From positions 1 to 64,000 of the forward strand of contig CANQQE010000009.1 in the NCBI GenBank assembly GCA_947625935.1: a DNA stretch of 64,000 bases, read 5' to 3'. The notes below the pieces were generated by a model, which saw only the letters and a list, made by a program, of their open reading frames with translations, made no database searches and was not told the origin of the DNA. The position numbers and the translations under genes were made by a program. Origin of the DNA: an uncultured Muribaculaceae bacterium. GTDB lineage: Bacteria > Bacteroidota > Bacteroidia > Bacteroidales > Muribaculaceae. Positions 1-6,951 of the stretch are shown here, one piece after another. The first letter of the stretch is position 1, and every line of letters begins with the position of its first letter.

Positions 1-577
1 GATTATAATACTCATAATAAGTTTTGTATCGCTTATAATCATGATCGGAGCGTTATGGATTATAAAGACGCGTCGCCGGCGGGAACGGGAGAATGAGGAG
101 CGTATCGAGGCGTTGCAAAAGATGGTCGACGAGTATAGGGCCGCACCACACACGCAAGCCCCCGAAGCCAATGATTCGTCAGCGTTGAGGAGCGCCATGC
201 TCAAGCAACTCGGAATCATCAAATTGGTAGCCGAGACACCCACCGAGCAGAACCGCGAGATGCTGCGTAAGATCTCAGCCATTGACGGCGAAACCAACGG
301 CGAACTCGTTGATTGGGCGAATCTCTTTGAGATAATAGACAGCCTCTATTTCGGATTTTACAGTAAACTCCACCGACAATATGGTGACCTTATCAGTTCT
401 AAGGAGGAACAAATAATCGTCCTGATGGTGGCCGGATTCTCGACGAAAGAGATAAGCGTTATCACGGGGCAGACCACATCAACAATCTATGTCAAAAAAT
501 CCTCGATAAGAAAGAAGCTGGGTGTGCCCGAAAAGGAGGATATCGTCAGATTCCTGGATAACAGGCATCAGGATTAA
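1..577 (+). CDS. Membrane-anchored LuxR-type HTH regulator, C-terminal part (5' end outside window)
   Basis: The reading frame is open from base 2, before the first visible ATG at 41, so the gene starts upstream of the window. The visible part begins with a hydrophobic segment (about 20 residues of I, L, V, F), followed by a basic stop-transfer stretch (KTRRRRERE) and a charged region likely to form a coiled coil. It ends in a GerE/LuxR-type helix-turn-helix (residues about 115-170 of the ATG-started part, containing STKEISVITG and IRKKLGV). In Bacteroidota, proteins with N-terminal TPR repeats, one membrane helix and a cytoplasmic LuxR HTH are common sensors; the missing N-terminus is inferred to be of that kind. 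The next operon begins 160 bases downstream and is a possible target. The partner signal is unknown. Confidence 0.75.
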   Translation, partial: IIILIISFVSLIIMIGALWIIKTRRRRERENEERIEALQKMVDEYRAAPHTQAPEANDSSALRSAMLKQLGIIKLVAETPTEQNREMLRKISAIDGETNGELVDWANLFEIIDSLYFGFYSKLHRQYGDLISSKEEQIIVLMVAGFSTKEISVITGQTTSTIYVKKSSIRKKLGVPEKEDIVRFLDNRHQD

Positions 578-604
578 GACATCATTAAGACCGGCGCAAG
601 GCCC

Positions 605-672
605 CATTAAAACTTTTAAGACATGCAGCCGCTGATAATCAGCGGCTTGCATCTCTCACATTAAAACTTTTA
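605..672. repeat. Pair of 14-bp direct repeats (CATTAAAACTTTTA)
   Basis: CATTAAAACTTTTA occurs at 605-618 and again at 659-672, 54 bp apart (about five helical turns). The second copy touches the -33 box of the promoter at 675-707. The spacing and position fit a transcription-factor operator for the lipoprotein/receptor operon, but this is inference from position only. Confidence 0.45.
627..647 (+). terminator. Hairpin downstream of the HTH regulator gene
   Basis: A perfect 9-bp stem AGCCGCTGA / TCAGCGGCT with a 3-base loop lies 50 bases after the regulator stop codon. There is no clean T-run directly after it, so it could be a weak terminator or a dyad operator between the two direct repeats. 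Confidence 0.4.
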
Positions 673-674
673 TA

Positions 675-707
675 TTTGGCATTAAAATCCCGTTAGACAT
701 AATTTTG
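675..707 (+). promoter_or_regulatory. Bacteroidota-type promoter for the lipoprotein/receptor operon
   Basis: The -33 box TTTG is at 675-678 and the -7 box TAATTTTG at 700-707, separated by 21 bases. This matches the Bacteroidota housekeeping consensus TTTG-N19..21-TAnnTTTG. The first gene starts at 738. Confidence 0.7.
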
Positions 708-737
708 CATCAGTAAATCATTAAAAACTGATGTAAA

Positions 738-1157
738 ATGAAAACAGGATTCAACATCTTCTCCATCGCATTTCTGATGGCCTCAACTCTCCTCCCGTCA
801 TGCTCCATGGGCAGAGGAGACCGCAGGGACAGCAATTTCGAACAGGCCGTGCTGACGCACCTTGACTCAACCTCCAATGTAGAATACGTGGGAATGTCAA
901 ACGTTCACACTCTCGAAGGCAACAGACTCCAATCTGTAGTAATATACTATGTGACGGACTCAATCGGAAACCGTATTGAGCGCAATGCCCGCATCATAAC
1001 CAACGCCGACTGCTCCGAGGTCTACACATGGGAAAATCTCGACACACAGGTAATCGGCTATGCCAAGCAAATGATAAGCGACAAATTGGAAGAAAATGGC
1101 ATAAATATGGATGGCAACAGCCTGATTGATGCACTGATTGAATTTAAAAAACGATAA
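738..1157 (+). CDS. Small lipoprotein of unknown function
   Basis: This 139-residue protein has an N-terminal signal sequence ending in a lipobox-like LLPSC (Cys at about residue 22), so it is probably lipidated and exported. The rest is soluble, without a family I recognise. It lies directly behind a good promoter and 13 bases before the beta-barrel receptor gene, so the two are almost certainly cotranscribed; a partner or surface role with that barrel is plausible. The start ATG at 738 is the only one that gives a complete signal peptide. Confidence 0.65.
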   Translation: MKTGFNIFSIAFLMASTLLPSCSMGRGDRRDSNFEQAVLTHLDSTSNVEYVGMSNVHTLEGNRLQSVVIYYVTDSIGNRIERNARIITNADCSEVYTWENLDTQVIGYAKQMISDKLEENGINMDGNSLIDALIEFKKR

Positions 1158-1170
1158 AACAATACGCAAC

Positions 1171-3483
1171 ATGAAACGGCAGTTCATCACCTCCCTCATT
1201 GTCGTAATCTCGGTGGCTACAACCTATGGCCGGGAGATAACCGGAAAAGTAGTGGAAAGAAACGGGTCTCCGCTTGACTTTGTTAATGTCGTGCTTTACA
1301 GCGATTCAACCTACGTCACAGGCACCGTGACCGATTCCGCCGGCCTGTTCTCTGTCGTCAACGACACCAATGCCAACCTTACCGCCCGGATATCGTTTGT
1401 CGGCTACGAGACGGCCTCCGTGCCAGTCCCGGCGTCAGGCAACTTAGGGATAATAAAACTCGCACCTTCAACCGTAAAACTCGACGAAGTCGTAGTGAAA
1501 GCCACTCGCCCTGCCACTACTATGAAAGGCAACGCTCTCGTAACCAACATCGAAGGCAGTTCACTCGCAATCGCAGGAACCGCCAACGATGTGCTGGCGC
1601 GTGTTCCGATGGTCGTTGACAATGGCGGCACACTGGAAGTATTCGGCAAAGGCTCGCCCGAAATTTACATCAACGGGCGCAAAGTGAATGACCTTCAGGA
1701 ACTCGCGCAACTCAATTCCAATGACATGAAAGATGTCTCGGTAATAACCAATCCGGGGGCTGCCTATGCCGCCAATGTGAAGTCTGTAATTCTCATCCGC
1801 ACAAAACCGCCGAAAGGCGATGGACTCAGCGGAACAATCCGTACCGATAACGGTTTTCAGCACTATTTCCGCACAGGCAACTCCATCGACCTCAAGTATC
1901 GTACCCGCGGACTCGAACTGTTTGCCAATTTCGGATGGTGGCGTGGCAACAACCGCGACTACCGTTCAAATGATATGATTACTGCCACTGCATCAGGCAC
2001 ATACAATCAGTCGTTTCAAACAATAGGCAAGCAGTCTTACAACGACATGACTGGCAAAGTCGGCTTTTCATTCATGTTCAATGATAAGCACAGCATCGGT
2101 GCTTATTATCAGAACAGTTGGAACCGCCACCACACAACCGGCACAATACCAAGTGAAGTCTGGCTGAACGGTACACTCCTTGATCGATATAATTCAGATG
2201 TCGACAATAAATCCACAGCGTTGCCGCGACACTACGCCAACCTCTATTACAATGGCCGAATAGGTAAACTCTCCATTGATTTCAACGCCGATTACCTTTG
2301 GTACAAGAACAGAGAACTATCGTTGAGCGACGAACTTAGCGTGACGGGAGATGACCGTAATGTAAGTACGGAATCCACCAACCACAACCGTATGTTCGCC
2401 GAGAAACTTGTGGTAAGCCATCCCATTTGGAAAGGACAGATACAGGTTGGCGAGGAATATACCGATACCCGCACCACTAATCTTTTTTCAGCCAATATCC
2501 CCGAAGTCCCGGATGCCGACAACAGAGTGGACGAAAGCAATATTGCGGCTTTCGTCCAGATAGCGCAGCAGTTCGGTCGTTTCAACGTCGGTGTCGGACT
2601 CCGCTACGAACATGTGAAATTCGATTACTACGAGATGGGGCAGCTCAGCGACGGCCAGAGCAAGAAGTACCACAATCTGTTCCCGTCACTGAATGTCTCC
2701 ACTCAGACAGGTAATGTCCGTATGGGACTGAACTACTCAGGCAAAACCGTCCGACCCGGTTACGGGCAGCTCGACGGAGCAGTCAGCTATATCAACCGCC
2801 TCACTTATGAGACCGGTAACCCGTATCTTAAACCCACAAAAATCCAGACTGTGGAATATATGGCACAGTGGCGGCAGTTCTTCGCCCAGGTGTCTTACAC
2901 CCACTTCAAGGATGGCGTCTACCACATCACCGAACCTTACGGCACTGACGGAGAAGCCACCATCATTCGGACGGCCAATCTCGACCGGCGTCATTATCTT
3001 CAGGCATTTGTGGGAGGCCGTTTCAACGTCGGTGTCTGGCAACCGCACGTCAATGCCGGCATGATGAAACAATGGCTGACCATGCCCGTAAACGGCCGTC
3101 TTACGAAGATGAACACCCCGGGCTTCCTCATCCAGTGGCAGAATGCAGTGCATCTCCCTTTCGACATCTGGCTGAATGTGGACGCACAGCTCATGACCAC
3201 CTCTTGGGACAACAACATGAAACTCTCCAACACACCATGGTATGTCAACGCCAAAATATATAAAGGATTCCTCAACAACGCGTTCAGCGTCACCCTCGAA
3301 GCGAAAGACCTGTTCAATTCTTCGCAAAAAGACGCTATCATGTATAACGACGCAGTGCAGATTGTTCAGAAAAATTACTCTCCGGGACGCTCCGTAATGC
3401 TCACCCTCCAGTACCGCTTCAACACCACCCGCGACCGCTATCGCGGCACCGGAGCCGGCAACGCCGAAAAATCGCGGCTCTAA
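1171..3483 (+). CDS. Outer-membrane beta-barrel protein, TonB-dependent-receptor-like
   Basis: The ATG at 1171 is chosen over an upstream in-frame ATG at 1138 because it gives a clean signal peptide (MKRQFITSLIVV...) and does not overlap the preceding gene. After the signal comes a carboxypeptidase-regulatory-like beta-sandwich (ITGKVVERNGSPLDFVNV), then a plug-like segment (about residues 90-215), then a long aromatic-rich barrel of the outer-membrane beta-barrel family that follows CarboxypepD_reg domains (PF14905-like). The end is an aromatic-rich strand plus a basic tail. Such proteins sit in the outer membrane and import or bind nutrients or peptides; the substrate cannot be read from sequence. 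No SusD partner lies nearby. The gene is the last of a two-gene operon. Confidence 0.8.
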   Translation: MKRQFITSLIVVISVATTYGREITGKVVERNGSPLDFVNVVLYSDSTYVTGTVTDSAGLFSVVNDTNANLTARISFVGYETASVPVPASGNLGIIKLAPSTVKLDEVVVKATRPATTMKGNALVTNIEGSSLAIAGTANDVLARVPMVVDNGGTLEVFGKGSPEIYINGRKVNDLQELAQLNSNDMKDVSVITNPGAAYAANVKSVILIRTKPPKGDGLSGTIRTDNGFQHYFRTGNSIDLKYRTRGLELFANFGWWRGNNRDYRSNDMITATASGTYNQSFQTIGKQSYNDMTGKVGFSFMFNDKHSIGAYYQNSWNRHHTTGTIPSEVWLNGTLLDRYNSDVDNKSTALPRHYANLYYNGRIGKLSIDFNADYLWYKNRELSLSDELSVTGDDRNVSTESTNHNRMFAEKLVVSHPIWKGQIQVGEEYTDTRTTNLFSANIPEVPDADNRVDESNIAAFVQIAQQFGRFNVGVGLRYEHVKFDYYEMGQLSDGQSKKYHNLFPSLNVSTQTGNVRMGLNYSGKTVRPGYGQLDGAVSYINRLTYETGNPYLKPTKIQTVEYMAQWRQFFAQVSYTHFKDGVYHITEPYGTDGEATIIRTANLDRRHYLQAFVGGRFNVGVWQPHVNAGMMKQWLTMPVNGRLTKMNTPGFLIQWQNAVHLPFDIWLNVDAQLMTTSWDNNMKLSNTPWYVNAKIYKGFLNNAFSVTLEAKDLFNSSQKDAIMYNDAVQIVQKNYSPGRSVMLTLQYRFNTTRDRYRGTGAGNAEKSRL

Positions 3484-3566
3484 CGCCCTCCGACAACGCC
3501 GCAAACCCGCCCGCCACATCGACGATCCCCCCCTCCCCTTCAACTCCCCGAAAAATAACCACCTCG

Positions 3567-3596
3567 CCGCCGAGAGAAACCGCACCCTCTCGGCGG
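3567..3596 (+). terminator. GC-rich hairpin after the beta-barrel gene
   Basis: The 10-bp stem CCGCCGAGAG / CTCTCGGCGG with a 10-base loop lies 84 bases after the stop codon. No strong T-run follows. It is probably the operon terminator, or a transcript-stabilising 3' end. Confidence 0.5.
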
Positions 3597-3687
3597 CTTC
3601 GTAATCGTCACCTTCAAACGCCCAAGCATAGCATCCCCAGCACAAGATGCGAATACCACACCAGTTCCCCAGAAACAACATACCAGT

Positions 3688-3731
3688 ACCACACCAGTAC
3701 CACACCAGTACCATACCAGTTCTATACCAGT
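3688..3731 (+). repeat. 11-bp tandem repeat, four units
   Basis: The units at 3688, 3699, 3710 and 3721 follow the pattern ACCACACCAGT, the last two diverged (ACCATACCAGT, TCTATACCAGT). Further ACCAGT-type pieces lie at 3655-3665 and 3682-3687. Because 11 is not a multiple of three, loss or gain of a unit shifts the frame of anything translated through it. Confidence 0.8.
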
Positions 3732-4044
3732 TCAGACCTTGATTGAGAAAGGGACAGATGTATTTATGACAGCATTGGAACTCGCAGAGTTATGTGGCCT
3801 AAAGAACATAAGATATTTCCGTAAATTATATCTCAATCCCGCGTTGGCAGAGGGGGCTATTGAGCGGCTGTATCCCGATCAGCCCAATCATCCGAAACAG
3901 AAATACCGCTTGACTGAGGCCGCAAAGGAATGGAAAAGATTAATACTTAAACTGCCTAACCTAACCTATTGGATGGGGGATGATTGAGTTGGGTTTGAGG
4001 CACCATATATGCCCGACCAAACTTATACAAATATGTCTTGCCAA

Positions 4045-4123
4045 GCAAAAGAAAAAGCGGCCAACCACTCGTTGACTGCTAAACCCGTGATCCCACTTGG
4101 GCTTCAACCAACCACTCCCCGCC
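4045..4123 (-). pseudogene. Decayed tRNA 3' end with its terminator (remnant A)
   Basis: On the minus strand, 4087-4123 resembles the T-arm and acceptor end of the tRNA at 20368-20441 with several substitutions. Its T-arm still pairs, but the T-loop reads TTGAAGC instead of TTCAAGC. Downstream (lower coordinates) is a hairpin equivalent to the tRNA terminator, with the shared stretch GCAAAAGAAAAAGC. It reads as the scar of an older integration event in the same tRNA. Confidence 0.6.
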
Positions 4124-4164
4124 AAACTCGGTTAAAACATTTAGGATTTAAGAATTTCAAGCGC

Positions 4165-4527
4165 TTACTCTCCTGTAGTTTCACCATATTCGGCAATAAT
4201 ACGTTCCACATCCTTCTTGAGTTTAGGAATATGTCTTACAACCAACCCCCATAAAAATTCAGTCTCTACACTGTCATAACCATGTATGATACGGTTGCGC
4301 GTGTTGATAATCTCCTTGGCATTTGGGATCTCAAATGTAGGATCTTTCTTCCGTATACGGTTGATTGCCTCTCCCATTATCTCAGTCTTGCGTTCGACAG
4401 CACAAATCCTCAAACCGTCTTGTTCAAACAAATCAAAGCGTCTGGGAAAGTCCGAAAAGAACCCCTCCAATTCATTTATCGCATCTAACACATCCTGAAG
4501 ATGTTTCAGTATATATTCGTCAGCCAT
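4165..4527 (-). CDS. hepT: HepT-like HEPN toxin of a MntA-HepT pair
   Basis: This 120-residue all-helical protein belongs to the HepT-like (DUF86) HEPN family. The catalytic RX4HXY motif is intact: R77, H82, Y84 in TRNRIIHGY. In characterised systems HepT is an RNase toxin that is neutralised when the nucleotidyltransferase MntA adds AMP to the motif tyrosine (type VII toxin-antitoxin). The start codon overlaps the end of the upstream mntA by 8 bases, implying translational coupling. The pair sits between two tRNA remnants, consistent with past arrival on an integrative element. A second, independent pair lies at 27904-28537. Confidence 0.85.
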   Translation of the reverse strand: MADEYILKHLQDVLDAINELEGFFSDFPRRFDLFEQDGLRICAVERKTEIMGEAINRIRKKDPTFEIPNAKEIINTRNRIIHGYDSVETEFLWGLVVRHIPKLKKDVERIIAEYGETTGE

Positions 4528-4825
4528 AAATCAATTGTTTGGTACGGTTCACGTTTTGAATGAAGTATTTGTTTTTCAGTCCTTTCTCTACCACCAAATC
4601 GACTTTCCTGCCAAAAAGCAGTTCCAACGCGTCACGAAAATCAAAGTAATTGGTAACGTAATCCCACTTCTCGTGATCGGTCGTGTCGAAGTTGACAAGC
4701 AAGTCCACGTCGCTTTGGTCATTGAATCTATCCGTCAGGATAGAGCCAAAGACGGCCAAAGTCTTGACCCTGTGCTTACGGCAAAGGTCGATGATTCGTT
4801 GCAGATTCAGTTCAATCAGCTTCAT
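4520..4825 (-). CDS. mntA: MntA-like minimal nucleotidyltransferase antitoxin
   Basis: This 101-residue protein belongs to the minimal nucleotidyltransferase fold. The GSX10DXD signature is complete (G27 S28, D39, D41). In MntA-HepT systems this enzyme transfers AMP to the HEPN toxin. It is the first gene of the two-gene operon, and the toxin follows with an 8-base overlap. A -7 box lies 21 bases upstream of the start. The N-terminal helix contains LCRKHRVKTLAVFGS, the usual lead-in to the nucleotide-binding loop. Confidence 0.85.
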   Translation of the reverse strand: MKLIELNLQRIIDLCRKHRVKTLAVFGSILTDRFNDQSDVDLLVNFDTTDHEKWDYVTNYFDFRDALELLFGRKVDLVVEKGLKNKYFIQNVNRTKQLIYG

Positions 4826-4845
4826 AGACGTTTGTGTTACAAATA

Positions 4846-4853
4846 CAAAGATA
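4846..4853 (-). promoter_or_regulatory. -7 box of the mntA-hepT promoter
   Basis: On the minus strand the sequence reads TATCTTTG, matching TAnnTTTG, 21 bases upstream of the mntA ATG. A clear -33 box is not visible. Confidence 0.45.
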
Positions 4854-4984
4854 GCGATTCATTCTGACATATTAACGCTTCTGCCCTGAAAAACGTTGGG
4901 AACCGACACAGGCGACTTTATATGCAGAGCCCAAGGGCACATCCGTATCGCTTGAAATATTACATCCTGTTGACTGCTAAACTC

Positions 4985-5060
4985 GTGGTCCCACTTGGGC
5001 TTCAACCAAGGACTCCCTGCCAAATGATAGACAATGTGAGTCAGGTGCTCTAACTAAAGG
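4985..5060 (-). pseudogene. Decayed tRNA-Met-like sequence (remnant B)
   Basis: Reading the minus strand, the D-arm/anticodon-proximal part (5037-5054, matching GAGTCAGGTGCTCTAAC of the intact tRNA on the plus strand) and the acceptor/T-arm part (4985-5018) are present. They are separated by unrelated bases that destroy the anticodon arm. The T-arm carries the same TTGAAGC loop as remnant A, so A and B share ancestry. It is not expected to be functional. Confidence 0.6.
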
Positions 5061-5070
5061 TTGATCTGTC

Positions 5071-5103
5071 AATAAAAAAGCAGCCAACCCCATGTTGACT
5101 GCT
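5071..5103 (-). terminator. tRNA terminator copy at the left island boundary
   Basis: On the minus strand, AGCAGTCAAC and GTTGGCTGCT form a 10-bp stem (one G-U pair) with a 5-base loop, followed by TTTTTT. It is the terminator that originally followed the tRNA 3' end before the island inserted. Confidence 0.7.
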
Positions 5104-5109
5104 AAACTC

Positions 5110-5153
5110 GTGGTCCCACTAGGGCTTGAACCTAGGACTCCCTGATTATGAGT
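5110..5153 (-). repeat. Left attachment site (44-bp direct repeat with the tRNA)
   Basis: These 44 bases are identical to 20367-20410 and comprise the acceptor end, T-arm, variable region and anticodon region of the tRNA on the minus strand. Identity stops at 5154 (AGGTGG here, CAGGTG at the tRNA), which places the crossover in or near the anticodon arm. Confidence 0.9.
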
Positions 5154-5282
5154 AGGTGGACGGCGTGATTTTGAACGAAACCGCATGAAACTTCGTTAAT
5201 AAGATACAATCTGATTATCAGATATTTGCAAGCATCAGAAGAAGTTTGTAATTTTGTGTGAGACCTCTTGAAACTTGCGGGT

Positions 5283-5384
5283 TGTGTTCAAAATGTGTTC
5301 AAATCCCATTTGCTGAACACGCTCCCTGATTGTTTTTTAGGGTCTGGCAGGTCTGATAAAAACTTGAACACAACTTTGAACACA
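5283..5384. promoter_or_regulatory. Left cluster of TTTGAACACA/TGTGTTCAAA repeats (candidate integrase arm sites)
   Basis: Copies are TGTGTTCAAA at 5283-5292 and 5294-5303, TTGAACACA at 5364-5372 and TTTGAACACA at 5375-5384, plus a partial TGAACAC at 5314-5320. They form an inverted arrangement, two sites in each orientation, directly upstream of the integrase start. Tyrosine integrases commonly bind short arm-type repeats flanking the core site; a matching cluster lies at the right end. The sites also overlap the likely integrase promoter, so autoregulation is possible. Confidence 0.6.
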
Positions 5385-5389
5385 GCTAT

Positions 5390-6742
5390 ATGAACAAGGC
5401 TCTTTTTAGCGATGAATCCAGACGGTTCGCAGGAGCGACAATATATATCGTTCTCGCTCCGGACAACAGATATAAATTCGACACAGGCAAATCTGTGCCG
5501 TTGACAGTCTGCGTCACTCATCAGCGGTTGCGGCGATATTTCACGACCGGGTTAAAGGTATCGTCAATAAAAGAATACGAGGCATTGTTTTCCAAATCAA
5601 ATGCTGCCATTGAGATCCGAAAGGGACTCCGCAAGGTGTTTGACCAGATATGCACTAAAACAGACGAACTTATTTTGCTCAATCGGTTCTCGGTTGCCGA
5701 CCTCAAAAGCCATGTTGAAAAGTCAGAGGGGAAAGTGACAGAAAAAACGATGAGAGCTGATGATTCTTTTTCTTATTGGGCTACACTTGGCGCATCGAAA
5801 GAAAAAGTAAAGACCCGCGCGATGTATTCTTCTGCGCTTGACTGGTTCAAGCTATTCCGAAAGGATAAGCCTATTTCACTCGGTGCTGTCGATACCGCCA
5901 TAATCACACGCTTCGCCAAATGGCTTGATGAACAGAAAGCACGCAACGGCACAGATCAACCGCTTTCTTTGGACACACGAATGGTAATTCTCCGTGCCAC
6001 CCGCGCTGTATTCAATCAGGCTTATAAAGATGGACACACCACGATGGTACCAAATTTCAAAGGTCTTATACATGCCGGCAATCGTCGCCGCCTGAACGCC
6101 TTGACTGTGGAAGAAGTGTTGAAGTTGTGGGACTACTGGCTTGAAGCTCCCGATAAACAGTCAAAATATGCCCGTGCCGTAGGTCGCTGGTTGCTCCTTT
6201 ACTGTCTCAACGGGATGAATACCATAGATATGGCTAAACTTGTCTGGACAGAGAAAGCGGCAGTATCGCAGAAATTCCCGCAATTTGTTTTCATCCGCTC
6301 CAAGATTGACAGGGCAAACAAACCTGTCGGCAAGCAGCTTGATGAAACATCAGTACCGATTATTCCGCAGTTGCGGCAGTTGCTTGATGTGTATGCCTCG
6401 CCATATAGCCCCGGTGAACTTGTTTTCCCTGACATTTTTCTCAATGCCGTCACAGATGAGCAAAAAGCAATCCGCGTTCACGACTTTAACCGCCGGATTT
6501 CAAAGAACATCAAAGAGGTATGTGAGTCGCTTGGCATCCAATGCGTCACGCCCCAGTATGCCCGCAATTCCTTCATCTCAGCCTTGGCACATCACGGCGT
6601 TATGACAGCCTACATCGACTATGCCGTGGGACACGCCACATCGGAGGTGTCGGCACTCCTCGCCGGTTATATATCCAATGTAACACCAGCTATGATGCAG
6701 GCGTTCAATGAAAAAATCTTTATTGTTCCCCCTATTCAGTGA
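5390..6742 (+). CDS. int: Tyrosine recombinase (island integrase)
   Basis: This 450-residue site-specific recombinase has an N-terminal arm-binding-like domain (about 1-110), a SAM-like core-binding domain (about 125-230) and a C-terminal catalytic domain. Visible catalytic residues are R392 (QYARNSF), H415 (VGHATS) and the nucleophile Y427 (AGYIS). The usual His three residues before R392 is Gln389, and the first catalytic Arg region reads CLNGMNTIDMAKL; such departures occur in Bacteroidota integrases. It should integrate and excise the island at the tRNA site. It lies at the left end, reading inward. No excisionase was recognised nearby; the DUF3853 protein is a candidate. Confidence 0.9.
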   Translation: MNKALFSDESRRFAGATIYIVLAPDNRYKFDTGKSVPLTVCVTHQRLRRYFTTGLKVSSIKEYEALFSKSNAAIEIRKGLRKVFDQICTKTDELILLNRFSVADLKSHVEKSEGKVTEKTMRADDSFSYWATLGASKEKVKTRAMYSSALDWFKLFRKDKPISLGAVDTAIITRFAKWLDEQKARNGTDQPLSLDTRMVILRATRAVFNQAYKDGHTTMVPNFKGLIHAGNRRRLNALTVEEVLKLWDYWLEAPDKQSKYARAVGRWLLLYCLNGMNTIDMAKLVWTEKAAVSQKFPQFVFIRSKIDRANKPVGKQLDETSVPIIPQLRQLLDVYASPYSPGELVFPDIFLNAVTDEQKAIRVHDFNRRISKNIKEVCESLGIQCVTPQYARNSFISALAHHGVMTAYIDYAVGHATSEVSALLAGYISNVTPAMMQAFNEKIFIVPPIQ

Positions 6743-6897
6743 TTTTTTATGCCGAAAAATCGCTTATAATCCTCCAAAACCGTGTTGTTTCACCCACTTT
6801 TGGAGTGTTATAACGAGGTTTGGCTGAACAAGGCGCTTGTTTATCGTAGTACACAAACCTTAAATACACCCAATTATCGTAGTTCATGGGGCGAAAT

Positions 6898-6930
6898 TTT
6901 GCCAGTTTATCGAAGTTTTTTTTATCTTTG
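6898..6930 (+). promoter_or_regulatory. Promoter of the DUF4143 ATPase gene
   Basis: TTTG at 6898-6901 and TATCTTTG at 6923-6930 are spaced by 21 bases, a full match to the Bacteroidota consensus. The spacer ends in a run of T (T8 at 6916-6923), whose length could change the spacing by slippage. The gene starts at 6952. Confidence 0.65.
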
Positions 6931-6951
6931 CACCATAAATACAAGACATTA

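Larger units (their letters stand above)
3559..3987 (+). pseudogene. Remnant of a Fic/AlbA-type protein: P/Q/T-rich linker plus C-terminal winged helix
   Basis: The frame is open from 3559 to the stop at 3985-3987, but the only plausible starts are weak (TTG at 3739, ATG at 3766). The C-terminal 80 residues resemble the winged-helix domain that ends many Fic-family and AlbA_2/RecG-like regulators: ELAELCGLKNIRYFRK, LNPALAEGAIERLYPDQP, QKYRLT. Upstream the same frame encodes a Thr/Pro/Gln/His-rich linker made by an 11-bp tandem repeat, as is typical between catalytic and winged-helix domains in these families. The catalytic part is missing. This is most likely a decayed 3' end, or a small stand-alone DNA-binding protein started at TTG 3739. 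Family assignment is from memory of motifs. Confidence 0.45.

Noticed and set aside
2737-3714. 325-codon minus-strand open frame over the end of the beta-barrel gene
   Set aside because: It runs antisense to a clear barrel sequence, starts in the 11-bp tandem repeat and has no recognisable domain.
4977-5186. 69-codon minus-strand frame at the left island boundary
   Set aside because: It is the translation of tRNA-derived sequence, a common false gene.
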